Below, piece after piece: positions 35,249-47,408 of a stretch of 64,000 nucleotides of DNA. The stretch is from Lingula anatina (Eukaryota; Brachiopoda; Lingulata; Lingulida; Lingulidae). The translations under genes and the position numbers were made by a program. Within the stretch, counting starts at the first letter, position 1. Every line of letters begins with the position of its first letter. The stretch covers positions 623,073-687,072 of the forward strand of contig NW_019773648.1 in the NCBI RefSeq assembly GCF_001039355.2, in the 5' to 3' direction. The notes under the pieces are model-generated. The model was not told where the DNA came from and did no database searches. It saw only the letters and a list, made by a program, of their open reading frames with translations.

Positions 35249-38200
35249 TCACAATTCATTGAACGGAGGACCTGCAAACGCCGGACCCTTGTAGACGTCC
35301 TTAATGGCAGCCTTCTCATCACCAGCGCCGGCAGACCCTGCGGCGCCAAAGCCCCTGTCTGTGAAGTATAACTGAAATGAAAAAAAAAATGAAAACTGAA
35401 TAACACGCGCTCATTCTCTTTGGATTTCCATTCAGCGGTTAAATAATACGAATACTGAGGCGATTGAGTCTAACGTGTGATAAAATAAGAGACCGGTTGG
35501 ATCAACTTCCCCCTATTTGCTATACACTACTGACTCAGGCTGGTAGCCAGGCATTGCAAAAGTTGGGGTCTTTTTTTGAAAAAAAAAATGGACCATTTGT
35601 CATGAAACCTTAGTTTACCTATATCAAATTTAACCAGGACATTTTCCCCGCGAAAAAAAGGGGTTCTTTCGAACCCACCCAACCCCCTTGCCTATGGGCT
35701 TGGTACTACTACCCACCCCACCCCACTCAGTACGACCCCTAACCCACCTTACCCCTCCAATCGCCTCCGCCCACATTAAGCCATTCAAGTACGCTCCATC
35801 CCGACTGCTTCCACACCACCTAACCTACCGGTACCTTCACCCTCTCTTATCTAACCGCCCTACCCCATCGTTACCCACTTCAGTTATTCCATCCTCTTTA
35901 ACCCCCCTCCCCCCCCAACCATATATATATATATAATTTGCATACTTACGAAGCATATCTGTCCTACATAGCTGGGGGCTGGGGAGACGTACGGAGGATT
36001 CGGAACGTGACCTACGAACAAGGGTTCCTGAGGAGGATAGTATATGGCCCATAGGTTCTCTACATTGGGGTCTGTAACAATAAGTAAATCATGGAATGAT
36101 ACGTGGACTCAGATTTCAACAGCAGATGCTGGTCTGTCTGCCTGGGGTATATATGATAAAACGGATGAATCTGTGGATAATCAACAATATCTAAATGAAT
36201 AAACAGTGAATGGTATTCATGAAGTTTATAAATTTTTATTAAAATTTTCATGCATTAACAAAATCAAAAATTGTTTTATGACGACTATTAAACTTTTTTA
36301 ACTCGGACGAACCAGTCTCACCTATGACAGACTGATGTCTGGGAACACTCCGCCACTTTGTGTGTAAACAGTGACGTCAAGATCACGCCCATTCCACGTC
36401 ATGGTCAAACCTAGAAAGCCCGGTCCTGTGGGCACCTGCATGAGCACAAAACCATTTTGTCTGTCGTTTGTATTTCTCTTATAATATACTTATTCATGAA
36501 TTCTTTTCAAATCGTAAGATTTAAACCTTCGTATAAATACACTGTACATTTATTCATTTCTTAAAGGATTAACACTCACGCAAACACGCCCACGCGCGCC
36601 AGAACACTTACATTGACTACCACGACCACTGACTGCGTGTTGCCGTAGTAATCCATGACGTCAACAGATACAATGATGTCATCCCCGTCTATATAAATCC
36701 CTGGTGTCCGGTGTACAATGACAGCCTGCTGGTCCTGGGTCCTACTGAACACAACGGCCACATTCCAGTTTTGTTTTGGACCCATGTTCTTGAAAAAAGG
36801 AATTTGAAGTCCGCCTTGAAAATTAAAAAAAAAAAAAAATACATATATACATACAGTGTGTATATATTTTAAACATATAATTGATACACAAATTCCTATG
36901 ATACGAGTATCTTTCTAACAAAAATTAATAAATCAATTAATTAATTAAAAATAAATAAAGTACATTTTCTTATAAAATAATTCCCCATAAATATTACCTA
37001 CTTTTTCTAAATGCGTTTGGCTTCATAAAAAAAAAAAAAAAAAAAAAAGATATGAACGTATCATTGCACACATGTTTCTTATGCATATACATGTACATGC
37101 AGATAAAAAAGGGTGAACAAATCATCGCAACTTAAACTTTTTCTCACCATCACCAGAAAAGTTTGCGCAGCCTGGAGTCGACGAGAGAACAACCGAGTCC
37201 TCGGGCTCCACGCCAGCGAACGCTCTGTTACCGAATGCGTTCATGTTCTCGGTGAACGACCACCACATTGGATACTCACCTGTAATTTTCACAATTAGTT
37301 AATATGATTGACTACGTAAAAGGCTGTTTTTCGATAAATTCAGCTCTAAAACAAGGTTTTTTCACTTAGGTAAAATAATTGTGATCGAGCAATAACTAAC
37401 TAATTCACTAACTCACTAAATAAATAAATATATAAAAAAATAAATAAATAAATAGTGATATAAATTAATAAATAAATAAACGAAACAGGGAAATAAAAGC
37501 AAATTGAAGAATCGTTTTTTTTTGTTTGCTAATACATAAAAGTAGTCTGAATAACAAAATAACCGGTACATTATGTTATCTGAAAAACTTACGTTCCCCG
37601 ACGCATGCGCACACGTCTGGTTTGAAGTTAAAAACCAATGTTGCACAATCCTTTGTCCCATTTGAATTCAGGTACCACACCTTTCTGGTCTCTCCTAAAA
37701 TTTCCTGAAACTGATGCCCGTTGATTTCACAGTATTCTGAAATAATGGTGATTAATTGAATTAATCGCACTACACAAATACTTCGATCATTTTAAAACCT
37801 TATTTCTTTATATATTTGTTTCGAACTTTTCGGTCATAGTGAAAAATTAGATGCATATGGATTTTACCTATCACTTGGATAACATGTGTTTGGTTTGGCT
37901 TTGTGTTTTTGTTCTCCTTTTGTGCGTACACGTGAATCAGTGCATTCTGGTAGAGAAGAAGTACATTTTTTTTCTTAGAAACATTTTAACAAGTTACGAA
38001 GTAAAAGTAAATACCCTAAAACCTCAAAGATTGCACTTGGCCAAATCTATGTATTTGCATGAGATATACCTAATATTCCCATTAAACAAAAACTTCGTAC
38101 CTAATTAACTATAAACCCACTATATATTGATACATGCATTTTTCAATTTTTGTAAACATACTGATGGAATAAAAACGGTCGAATACAATCTAATAGAAAC

Positions 38201-38803
38201 TTACTATCTCCAAGGGGTGGTCTTGGCTCAGGCGTAGTGGATTTCGGGGGTGGAGCTAAGATAAATGTAAAACAATTAAACAGGATGCAGTTCAAATTAA
38301 TATAAGTACAATGCAAGGCTTTTCTCAAAATACAAAAAAAGTAATTTGTTCTTAAATGACTTGTACTAAACAAACCTTGAGAATGTAAAGTAAATTTATC
38401 TTAGTTCAAAATATATATTCAGTTCATTTCAGGTAAAGGTAAAGTCACTTAATATCATTAACATATAGTTATCTATTTTATTAGGTATGAGTTAAATTCG
38501 TTTATTAATCTGATCAATCAGTCAATTTAAATGTCTATATATTTCCACGAAAGGTTGAAAAAATACCCCAAATATGTATTTTATAATAGCTTTCCTTGCT
38601 AAAAATATTCAGGATATAACTAGATATCAGCTGTACATTTATATATACAGCTTCAATAATTCATGCATATATTAATGAAGATACACAATTAATGTAATTT
38701 TGTTTATAGTTTTAATTTTTCGATATCTCTAATCAAATGACATATTCGTACAATTTCCCTAAATAATTATTCTGTTAACTGTTTTATTCCTTTATTCATT
38801 CCT

Positions 38804-38842
<39 letters not shown>

Positions 38843-39722
38843 TTCTGCGTGCTAGCTAGAAGGATGTGGTACTCACGGTTTGGGCACTGCGGGGACGGAA
38901 TGGGGTGCTGCTCCATGCACTTCTGGAGAGGGTGTATCTCACAGAGGAGGCAGATCACAGCCTCTTGGCCCGGGGGAGGGGGGTTTGCCGGGTCAGCAAC
39001 AGACGCCCACATCGTTCCAATGGGACACTGAAGAAGGGTGACATTTTTCAGATACCCATAAGCAAAGTCACACTGCCAGAAATAGGCGCAGTCTTCGTCG
39101 GCGACGTAGGCGACACCTTGCGTCACAGTAGGCTTGTCAATTAGACACCGTGCCTTGGCTTCCTCTAAGTGAAAAAAGAAAAAATAACACGAAAAGTCTA
39201 TAATTAAAAAGATCTATAATTTACTGTGTAGTCAATTCAAACAACATACAAGACGCATTCGTTAACTTCTACTGTGTGTGACCATGCAATCTTCCGGTAG
39301 CGTGTGGCTTATATAACCACTTACGGAATTGACACGATATGCATAAATCTACAGGGTATTGTTTATGTTTAACTTACATTTTCAAAGAACTTCATAATAT
39401 ACTAGTGACATATGATCATATAAATTAGTTCTTCGAGACTGAAGTTCTCAAAACTGAACGTCAAGGAAATTAAAAAGAATTGGTGATCATATTATTTTTT
39501 AAAAGATTTTATAACAATTCCTATTTATGATTTGTCTTCGAATGCTAGGTCCCTACATCGTCTGCCATTTTAATGGGAACTTTTTTCTCCAGTCATTTGA
39601 AATACTTAAAGAAAAAAGACGCATGGCTATGGACAATTACTGGTTCAATAAAACTTACCCCTCGACAAGTTAGCCCCATAGGTCCCACAGACCAGCGCCA
39701 GACACAAAAGTATAAGTCTCAT
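35249..39722 (-). CDS. Gene A: secreted CBM14 plus LamG protein (Pif-like family)
   Basis: Nine exons on the minus strand, 5' to 3': 39659-39722, 38877-39164, 38205-38255, 37593-37736, 37148-37279, 36612-36814, 36333-36435, 35950-36071, 35249-35371. They total 1230 nt (409 aa) with consistent phases. Exon 1 is a signal peptide (MRLILLCLALVCGTYG). Exon 2 is a chitin-binding CBM14-like domain (ADEDCAYFWQCDFAYGY, LLQCPIGTMW) plus extra cysteines. Exon 3 is a short Pro/Thr hinge. Exon 4 has a conserved Cys module (VWYLNSNGTKDC, CACVGE). Exons 5 to 7 form a laminin-G/ConA-like domain (MWWSFTENMNAFGNRAF, GGLQIPFFKNMGP, TMTWNGRDLDV). Exon 8 has PQEPLFVGHV and SYVGQICF; exon 9 ends with GPPFNEL. Oddity: exon 7 uses a weak donor (GTCTGT) to stay in frame, while the stronger site 11 bp downstream would add an in-frame TAG. 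Role in an extracellular chitin matrix such as shell is inferred from domain content. Confidence 0.8.
37040..37050. repeat. Poly-A run in gene A intron 5
   Basis: A run of A bases lies at about 37029-37048. Similar runs of 13 to 14 A are at about 36826-36839. A (TTTA)n microsatellite at about 38801-38843 lies just before exon 2 in gene order reversed. These are simple repeats without coding content. Confidence 0.6.
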
Positions 39723-40513
39723 CCTGATCTGTAATACGTTGTTACAAGTGTCATGATAATAATCATGGTAATCATGATTTAATTCATGCGACGTTCGTCT
39801 CAGCGTTACGTATAATATAAACTTTATAAACTAAAGGTATCAAACTAAAAACTAGCAAATACAGACTGTTTAATTTTAACAGGAATTTCTTAGTGCAGAT
39901 ATAATAAAATAGAATTTTCAGCGTTTCTTAATTTAAATATCTGTAAAAGCCAAATTAATTTATAGGCAAATTCAATAGTGATAATGAATCATAGTGAATG
40001 GTAAGGTGGTAATGTGAGTCTGGAGATAAGTTTTTATGATAAAAACGGCTTTCTGTATACTTAATACTGTTTCATACAGTACGATTAAATGAAATTTAAA
40101 ATAATCCTACACGTTGACAGAAAATATCCTGTAAAATGTTACATCAAGATTTCCGTCTTAAACATTTGATAAATGTAAGAAAAATGTCACAAGGAATATA
40201 AGTCAGAAGGGGTAAAAAGAAAAATAATTTACAGGAAAGAGAGAGAGAGAGGGAGATAGCGTTATACAGTATATTCGTACTAACCCCAATAGATTTAAAC
40301 TGAAAATTGAATTCATTGATTATCATTATAATCGTTTTAATGCATGATTAATTGTACGCAGTATTGTACATCCCCTCTAAATGTAAATCCAAAATAGAGC
40401 CATCCCAGCTGAATTACATCTCTAATCACGCGGATTTTGATTTGGATAGACAAAAATTATAACCTACCTCGCACCTGTGGTCTCCTCTATCAATCGGCAA
40501 AGGGTGTCAGCTT
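39723..40513 (-). other. Gene A 5' UTR intron and tiny first exon
   Basis: On the minus strand, a short non-coding exon ends at 40468 (GAG followed by donor GTAGGT). The acceptor TATTACAG leaves six bases (39723-39728) before the ATG. The intron of about 740 bp has no coding content; it includes a (GA)n stretch at about 40236-40252. Confidence 0.6.
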
Positions 40514-40587
40514 CTTTTATTCCTGCCACACCAGTTCACTTTCGAGTGGACAGAAAATGTATGGCGAACATTCACTTTGTGACGTCA
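40514..40587 (-). promoter_or_regulatory. Gene A core promoter: TATA box and CRE-like site
   Basis: On the minus strand ATAAAAG (40514-40520) lies 53 bases before the first donor, so a start about 30 bases downstream would give a first exon of about 20-25 nt. A perfect palindromic TGACGTCA (40580-40587), a CREB-type site, is 60 bp upstream. The same ATAAAAGAAGC string occurs in the gene D promoter. Confidence 0.6.
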
Positions 40588-41266
40588 GTAGATATCTCAT
40601 TGGACGCTGGTTGTCAAGGAGATTCAGTATTTTATTTAAAACTGCGTGGAGGGTCATTTCATTTTCAGCCTATGTACTTTGAAGGGGGCAGAGCACTGAA
40701 ATACGTCTTTAATAACTTCAGTTTTCAAGCTCTTATTCCTCCCATAACTCGCTTATGAATTACACCCATGAATCATAGTTACCGGAGATAATGAGGAATA
40801 AGAAAAGGGATCCATAACAATAACTTGAAATGAATAAGACGACATACTTTATTGCGGGATGTGACAATGAATGTACTAACTGGCCACTTGTCAACTATTG
40901 TATTGAATGACGAAGGTGTTCCAAGATGTATGTGAAGTATTCAAGCATTAGAATTAATTGCAACAGTAATGGGGAGACGTGATGAAAATGGATGAATTAG
41001 CCAATAATAAGTGGTCACATTTACATTCTATAACTTTGCTATTGTCCATTAATCTCACCTGTTACCTTTGCCACCTCCACCATAGTGAAGATTAACAAAT
41101 AAATGATAAACGGATGAAGAAAAACAAGTGTTTTTTTTTCAATATTTTATCATTGAATAGACTATTTATATTCTGAATCATAAATGATAGTGTTAAGAGT
41201 TACTTTTATCAAAGTTAAAGTTATTTTCATTTTTAAACCACAAGTCACGTCTCATTAAGATAAAAC

Positions 41267-41298
<32 letters not shown>

Positions 41299-41812
41299 TC
41301 AAGTTACAGTTCCAATTTATTTTGAAAATTTGTCTGATGTGTCTACAGCATTGACAAGGCTGCTTTCTTTAATACGTGCATGCGACCCAAAATAATTCCC
41401 TATCGTCTCCATATAAAAATGCAAACAAATTAGTAGATTGCGTTCTGGTGCCTTATTTGGGGTCATTTATATAAAGGGGCGGTGCTGCCTATTTATTCGT
41501 TTGTGAAATAATGCAATTTTAATACGAAGCGTTATTTTGATATACTTGTAATCTAACCGTACTCATTTTCTGCAGAACCCTGGAGGTACTAATGATGATT
41601 ATTTTCCCAGAATTTCTTTAGGGCCCAATGACCGGGTAAGATTTATTTTCACCTGAAATTCGTAGATCATTGCCCTCATTCATTACCTAAGACGACATGG
41701 CCAGCACTTGAGAAAGCTAGGCGGGGAAGTCACGAATAATTTGTGGTTAAGAGATAGTTCAGTGGTACAAGGCCGCTGCTAAGAGATGCCAATACTTTAT
41801 ATTTAAGAACAT

Positions 41813-41844
<32 letters not shown>

Positions 41845-42425
41845 TGAACAAACCCCCTGAAGATGCGATGAAACCGGTCGGGGTAAATAACTGCTGTTTT
41901 TATTCCTTTTTATCATATATACATATTCTCGTACAGGAAAACACCTTTACTTTCAATATGTGTGTGTGTGTGTGTGTGTGTGTGTTGCTTCCATTCTATC
42001 CTAGTTTTAAAAAATGAAGCTATTTAGATAAAATATATGACGGAAAATAAATTGATAACAGCAGATAACAGCAAAACAAGCAAAACCAATTAGTAAATCA
42101 ATTATCAAAAGCCTTGCCGGCTGCGTATTGAGAAATGTCATCGCTGTTGGAATCAGTGTAATTAATAGTTTCAAGATACACATGCATTCAATTTTTCACT
42201 GAATTTGCATGATAAAGTTTATCTTAACTGTTTTTACTTTCAGGTCAGAAAATGACCCATAATGGTTTTTAATGAAACACATTTTATTCCCCACCAATAA
42301 ATTGCCCCTCTTTTTTTACTTGCTTCACCTGGGGATAATTTTGATCTGTGTGCTCCTGTTCTCCTCCCCTCTTCCTTAGCAAAGACTTGGGTCCTTAAGT
42401 GACTTAATGGTCAACGTATACTCAC
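40588..42425. other. Intergenic region between gene A and gene B
   Basis: No gene is recognised. Simple repeats are (TATC)n at about 41271-41298, (TA)n at about 41811-41839 and (GT)n at about 41961-41985. A ninth exon for gene B was looked for here and not found. Confidence 0.5.
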
Positions 42426-43267
42426 CAGACAAATGTTACCAGAATAGCTTCCTGGGAGACCTGGCTTGTTAGAGGTTGTTGTGGTAAACAAACGACAGAC
42501 CATATAAAATCGTTGTCTGGATCTGAAATAACACGTTGGAACGTAAGTCCTGTTATAGGAGGCTTTTTAAGCAGCATACAAACACAGATTTAAATAAAAA
42601 TGAATAATAATAATAATAATGATAATAATAATAATTATTATTGATCACTGCAAGATTTGTATGTTTGCTTGCAGTTAGTTATTTTTTTTGGGGGGGGGAG
42701 GAGGGGATGGTGACATAGAGGCCACGAATTCAGAGATGAAGTCTCAAAAAGTAAGATATTTAGGTGTGGAATTCAGTGAATAGGTTTCTAAAATCATTTC
42801 TGGTTTTGCAGATAGTATAATCTCAGATCTTGAGTCCTGGTGGTGGTGGCGGCGGTTGCCGGAGTTGCAATGTTTTACGTTGCACTAATAACACTAAAAA
42901 TTACATTAAAGATATAACTCAGTGGCTAAACCTTGCTTACCCTCCTGTACTTGAACAGAGTCCCCGTCCTCAATACCATCGTCCAGTAGTGACGATTAAA
43001 ATCTTACCGTCCCATCGCAAGATCACGAGCGCATATCCAGCCCCGGCTGTCTGCAATAATACACTTCGTTCTAATGCACAGTTTTCTATTAGTCATTAAA
43101 TCAGTGATTTACTAAAGAAATTTATTAGCCTACTTATTTATTGTTCAGTCCGTGCGTGCACACAATCTTTTGAGAATGATCATACTGCACGAAAGTAAAA
43201 TGCGCCACCAAATACTAAATATATTGATAAACTAAATTCATAAGATAATAGATGTACTCCCAACAAA

Positions 43268-43385
43268 GTTATGATCCCTGAGCTTAGATTATGGCCCCTA
43301 TCCTGATGTTATGACCCCTGACCTAAAATGACCCTTGACCTAAGGTTATGACCCTTGACCTGAGGTGATGACACCTTACCTGAGT
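43268..43385. repeat. 20-bp minisatellite in gene B intron 6
   Basis: About six units of roughly 20 bp match the consensus TTATGACCCCTGACCTNAGG. It is orthologous in position to the array in gene D (55421-55540), between exons 6 and 7. Units include TGACCCTTGACCT twice. Confidence 0.75.
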
Positions 43386-44453
43386 TTATATGGTCCCACC
43401 CTTGATCAAATCGGAAAAATGCTGTCGAGGAAATATCGTGCCTCCATAACAGTTAAAATATTGCTATTGTTACATAAATCACTTCTTTGCAAATTGAAAA
43501 ATCAAACTAACAAAGGAACAGCAAAAATATTTAACACAATCCAATAAATGAAATATTGGAATAAACGTACGGTGGCTGAGACAGTCAGAGTTTGCTTCAC
43601 GCCCAATGGGTACTAGACTACTACAGACGCCGTGACTACGACACCATTTAAGAAGATGGTATTGCACTCGTAAAAAATAACGGCATTCTGGGGCACGGGT
43701 CTATTGAGGACAACAGCAGTTACCCAGCTTGTCCTTGGACGCATGTTTTGAAAGTATGGGATTTAAAGTCCGCCTTGAAAATAAAGGACCAAAATGTAGT
43801 ATTAATTGCATCGAAAATAAATGCAAAGGTTATTTAATCTTACTGTAAGAACAAAAATGATTGTATCAAACTTAGTTTATGGTTTATTGCATCAGATATG
43901 CTGAGCAAGCACGTCTATCACATATCTTTAATAAAAGAACCCCATTCGCATAAGTGAACACTCCTAGTTGTGTCACCCAGGAGAATGTGCTGCAGAGGAG
44001 TGCAGAGGTGCAAAAATGCAGTGGCATTATTTATGTATTTACCCAGTAGAGGCATAATGGTAAGATGTTTATGCCAAATTTGTACATAATTTATATAACC
44101 AGTATTTCTTTGTTGATATTATATATTTTTATTAATTAATAACCAGGTTGCTAATTGTAATTCATAAACTCAGATGTTATGTGAGAAGTAAGTGGTGATA
44201 CCAGCTAGACAAATAAGTGACAATTGTATTTTCTTTGTTTTAGTTACACGGCTGTTTCAAGCTGAGACTATTTCAAACAAAGCTCAAGTAAAGGAATATG
44301 CCCGTTGTCATTTGCCTCGTTTTTCTGTGGCCCCTGCGAGCTACACTTACGAACAAAATAAAACCATTATGGATAAGATTATTCAGGATGTATTTTGAAT
44401 TAATAAATATAATCAATAGATAAAAATGGATAAGTTAATAGTTAAACCAACTA

Positions 44454-45850
44454 TACTCACACTGGACAATAAAGGTGTCACCCCCTAACTCACAGTAATA
44501 AAAGTAGGCAGATCTTGGCTACTTATAATGCCTGGTCTTCTTATAATGTGACTAATGAGTATAAAACCGCTATACCATGGAATAGTATTGTTGGTCTTGT
44601 ACATGTACAGCAAATGTTATTCCTGTCTTCCTCCAATATGGCAAGATACAGGGAATTATATAACGGTTATAGTTGGAAGTTATTAACCTGAAGTGGCGGA
44701 AAATAAGCAATGTAAGAATATCGATACAATTGAATTGTTCAGTCAGAACCGTGCAGAGGGTCTGGTCTCGGTATAGAAACACTGGATCAAGAGACAAATT
44801 GCCTCTGATGGGTCGTCCAAGAAAAACTACTGGCCGTGAAGACCGACGACTTATTTTGATGTCCAGGTTGTCAAAGTTCGACACTTCTTGTCAGTTGACA
44901 ACACAGTGGAACAATTTCACACATAAGAATGTGTCTGTGAAAAATTGCTAGGCGTCGGTTACATGCTCATAGAGTGTACAGCAGGGTAGTAAGACTGAAA
45001 CCTCTTATATCGTTACAAAACAGGCAACGTAGAGTGAACTAGGGTCAACAGGATCTGGAACTGGACAGTCCATGACAATTGGTCCTATATATATTTTTTT
45101 TCTGATGAGTGTCGCTTTGGTCTGACCTCTGATGACAGACGGGTACGATGCTGGCGAACTGCTGGTAAAGTATTTGAACCACATACACTGAATTTTCGAA
45201 CCCGGAGCAGCATATTCATCATGGTGTGGGGCTGCATCAGCATCCATGGCGTGGGCGAATTGATAGTGGTTGATCGAAACATGAATCACTAGAAATATAT
45301 CGATGTTTTGGAGTCAGGCTTGCTACCATCTATTACTAACATGTTTGGTGACAGGAAATATCCATTTCTTCACCAGGATGACAATGCTCCTTGTCACAGG
45401 CCCAGAGCAGTTGATGATTGGTTTGACCAACAGGACATTCGCAAGGTGATGTGGCCTGCCCAGAATCCAGATGCAAACATAATAGAAAATGTGTGGAATG
45501 ATATGTCAAAACTTTTGACAAATGCCCGTCTAACCAGCAGAGAAACTCTGTTATATTCAGTGTTTCATGCTTGGGCCAGCATAAGCCCTGAACACATCAG
45601 ACAATTATATTAATCCTTGCCTCGATCGTAGACTGGCACCTATAATTAGGTCACGTGGCTAAGCCACTAAGTACTAATTTTGGACTTGAAACTGCATATT
45701 TTGGTAGAATGTATATTTTGTTCTCATTTTGTGATTTTTTGTGAAATTTGATGTTAATAAAATGATACCGCAAGCATATCATTCCACAGTCATTTATATC
45801 CCCCCTAGTATTGGCTCAGTAGGGGTGACACTTCTATTGTCCAGTGTGTG
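44454..45850 (+). mobile_element. Tc1-like transposon inserted in gene B intron 5
   Basis: Terminal inverted repeats are CACACTGGACAATAAAGGTG on the left and the inverse, with a few mismatches, on the right (ending TTGTCCAGTGTGTG). Flanks carry TA. The plus strand encodes a transposase. It starts with an HTH region from 44673 (ISIQLNCSVRTVQRVWSRYR, MGRPRKTTGR) and continues with DECRFGLTSDDRR, MVWGCISIHG, HQDDNAPCHRPRAVDDWF and PDANIIENVWNDMSK, ending LY-stop at 45613. Frame changes near 44940 and a TAG after MNH (45290) break it. Copy C has the uninterrupted target CCAACTACCTTATTA at about 50876-50890, so the insertion came after or differs between the copies. Confidence 0.88.
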
Positions 45851-47408
45851 TACCTTATTATTTGAATAACAAAATCATGTCTAGATAAATAAACAGAGAA
45901 GACACCCCCTTACCTGTTCCATTGAACTCGGCGCATCCTGGTTCTACTGCCGATAAACCTACTGTGCCCACTGGTTCGTTTGCGGCGTAGGCTCTGTTTT
46001 TGTACGAATTCAAATTCCTATCAAAAGGCCACCAAAATGGGAACTCAGCTGAAATGATAGTAGAAATAACATATTATAACAACACAAATACCATCACCAA
46101 AACTTCAAATACCCGAACAACAGCGAGAGTGACGCAGAGTTTATTTCAAATTAAACAAGAAAACAATTCAAGTGCGATATTTCCAATGCAAGATAATAAG
46201 GACTATTCTCAAATATTAGGAGACTAACTCGAATATTTCATCGAAATTTGTGAAAAACTGGAAATGCCACTTCCATGATACTACGCCGATAACAACAGTC
46301 TCCTTCGTGTGCAGAAGTTAAAAGACATTTGTGATTTTGAATCTTTAGTAAAAATTAAAATCAAACATGATCCTTTGTTGTTTCTGAACTCATGAACAAA
46401 AAGTTGTGATTGAATGAACTCGTCAAAATTTATAGGTCATAGGTTTCATTCGCTTCCCAAAACCAAAATTTGCTAACTTCACCTAGGATTTCTTGTAACT
46501 TCAAACGCTGAGGATGCATAATACAAATTTCTAGAAAACATGGAACTATCGTTTAAACAAAAGGATTAAATCTATGTACCAATCATAAATAACGCTAAAG
46601 TCAGACCGACAGGGGGCAGACCTGCACATGTTCCCGCCAAGACGGCACCGGGATCATACGTGAGAGTGAAGAAATTGTTGGGTAATAGCCAAACACGTTT
46701 TCAATGTATATGGTCTCGAATATCAGTCTGATACTTTGAAATAAGTCTTTTAAAAGATTAGACGAAATCTGTATAATTATCCTCTCACGACATCCATTAG
46801 ACTAAACTTAATATACCTAAAACATCAACAGATAAATGATAATACTTAAAAACTAACACCTACAAAATGAAAGTTCAATCCCGAAGGAGAGGTATTTGTA
46901 TTGACATTGAGGATAGGGCTGTTGCTCGCAGTTTATACAAACCACAGGTTCCTGGCCCGGTACAGGGAGGGGGGATCCGCTCGCGACGGAGGTCCATAAC
47001 GTTCCGATGGGGCATTGTTTTAGAATGAAATTTTTCAGTAGGGTGTGGGTGAAGTCACACTGTCAGTAAAAGGCGCAGTCAATGTCGGCGACGTAGGCGA
47101 TACCTTGTGACACGATCCGGTTTGTCAACAATGCATCGTCTCTCAACCTCGTCTAGAAAAACAAAGTATGGTTTTTATAATGATTTATCGGTCTTAAAAA
47201 AATGTTGGTAATGATGAAAATCGTGAACAAATTATTTTCGTGATCAAACATTAAGTGCCTTAATTAAGCACTTCCAACCAAAATATACCCGTAAATCTGC
47301 TTTCAAACATCGATTTAGCTATTTAATGTTTTTGTAAAATTTACTCCTCGATAAATGAACAGCGTAGGTAGCGCCTTGGAGAGCTAGGCACACGAGTATG
47401 ACCTTCAT

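Larger units (their letters stand above)
42426..47408 (-). pseudogene. Gene B: broken CBM14/LamG paralog
   Basis: Recognisable exons on the minus strand are: 1 at 47345-47408 (signal peptide MKVILVCLALQGATYA), 2 at 46864-47152, 4 at about 46441-46530, 5 at 45914-46048 (intact, FPFWWPFDRNLNSYKNRAYA), 6 at about 43570-43779, 7 at 42951-43050 and 8 at 42426-42522. Exons 3 and 9 are not found. Exon 2 is 289 nt where A and D have 288, a +1 frameshift just after the third-position DKP, and its conserved TGG before CDF-like sequence is TGA (FYWQC becomes FY-stop-QC). Exon 4 lost about 70 bases relative to copy C. Exon 6 has two stops (LQIP reads L-stop-IP, and TAG later). Exons 7 and 8 each carry frameshifts. 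A Tc1-like element lies between exons 5 and 6. It cannot make a full-length product. Confidence 0.78.

Noticed and set aside
35688-35936. Pro/Thr-rich plus-strand frame
   Set aside because: It is the antisense of C-rich intron 8 sequence of gene A, next to a low-complexity tract.
36060-36251. Minus-strand frame covering the acceptor of gene A exon 8
   Set aside because: It reads the intron in the wrong phase; the phase used is fixed by agreement with genes C and D.
40437-40758. Two overlapping 80-90 codon frames
   Set aside because: They cover the promoter and non-coding first exon of gene A on the other strand and show no family similarity.
41571-41643. Possible ninth exon of gene B
   Set aside because: The translation near 41.6 kb lacks the LYFTD start and GPPF end seen in exons 9 of A, C and D.
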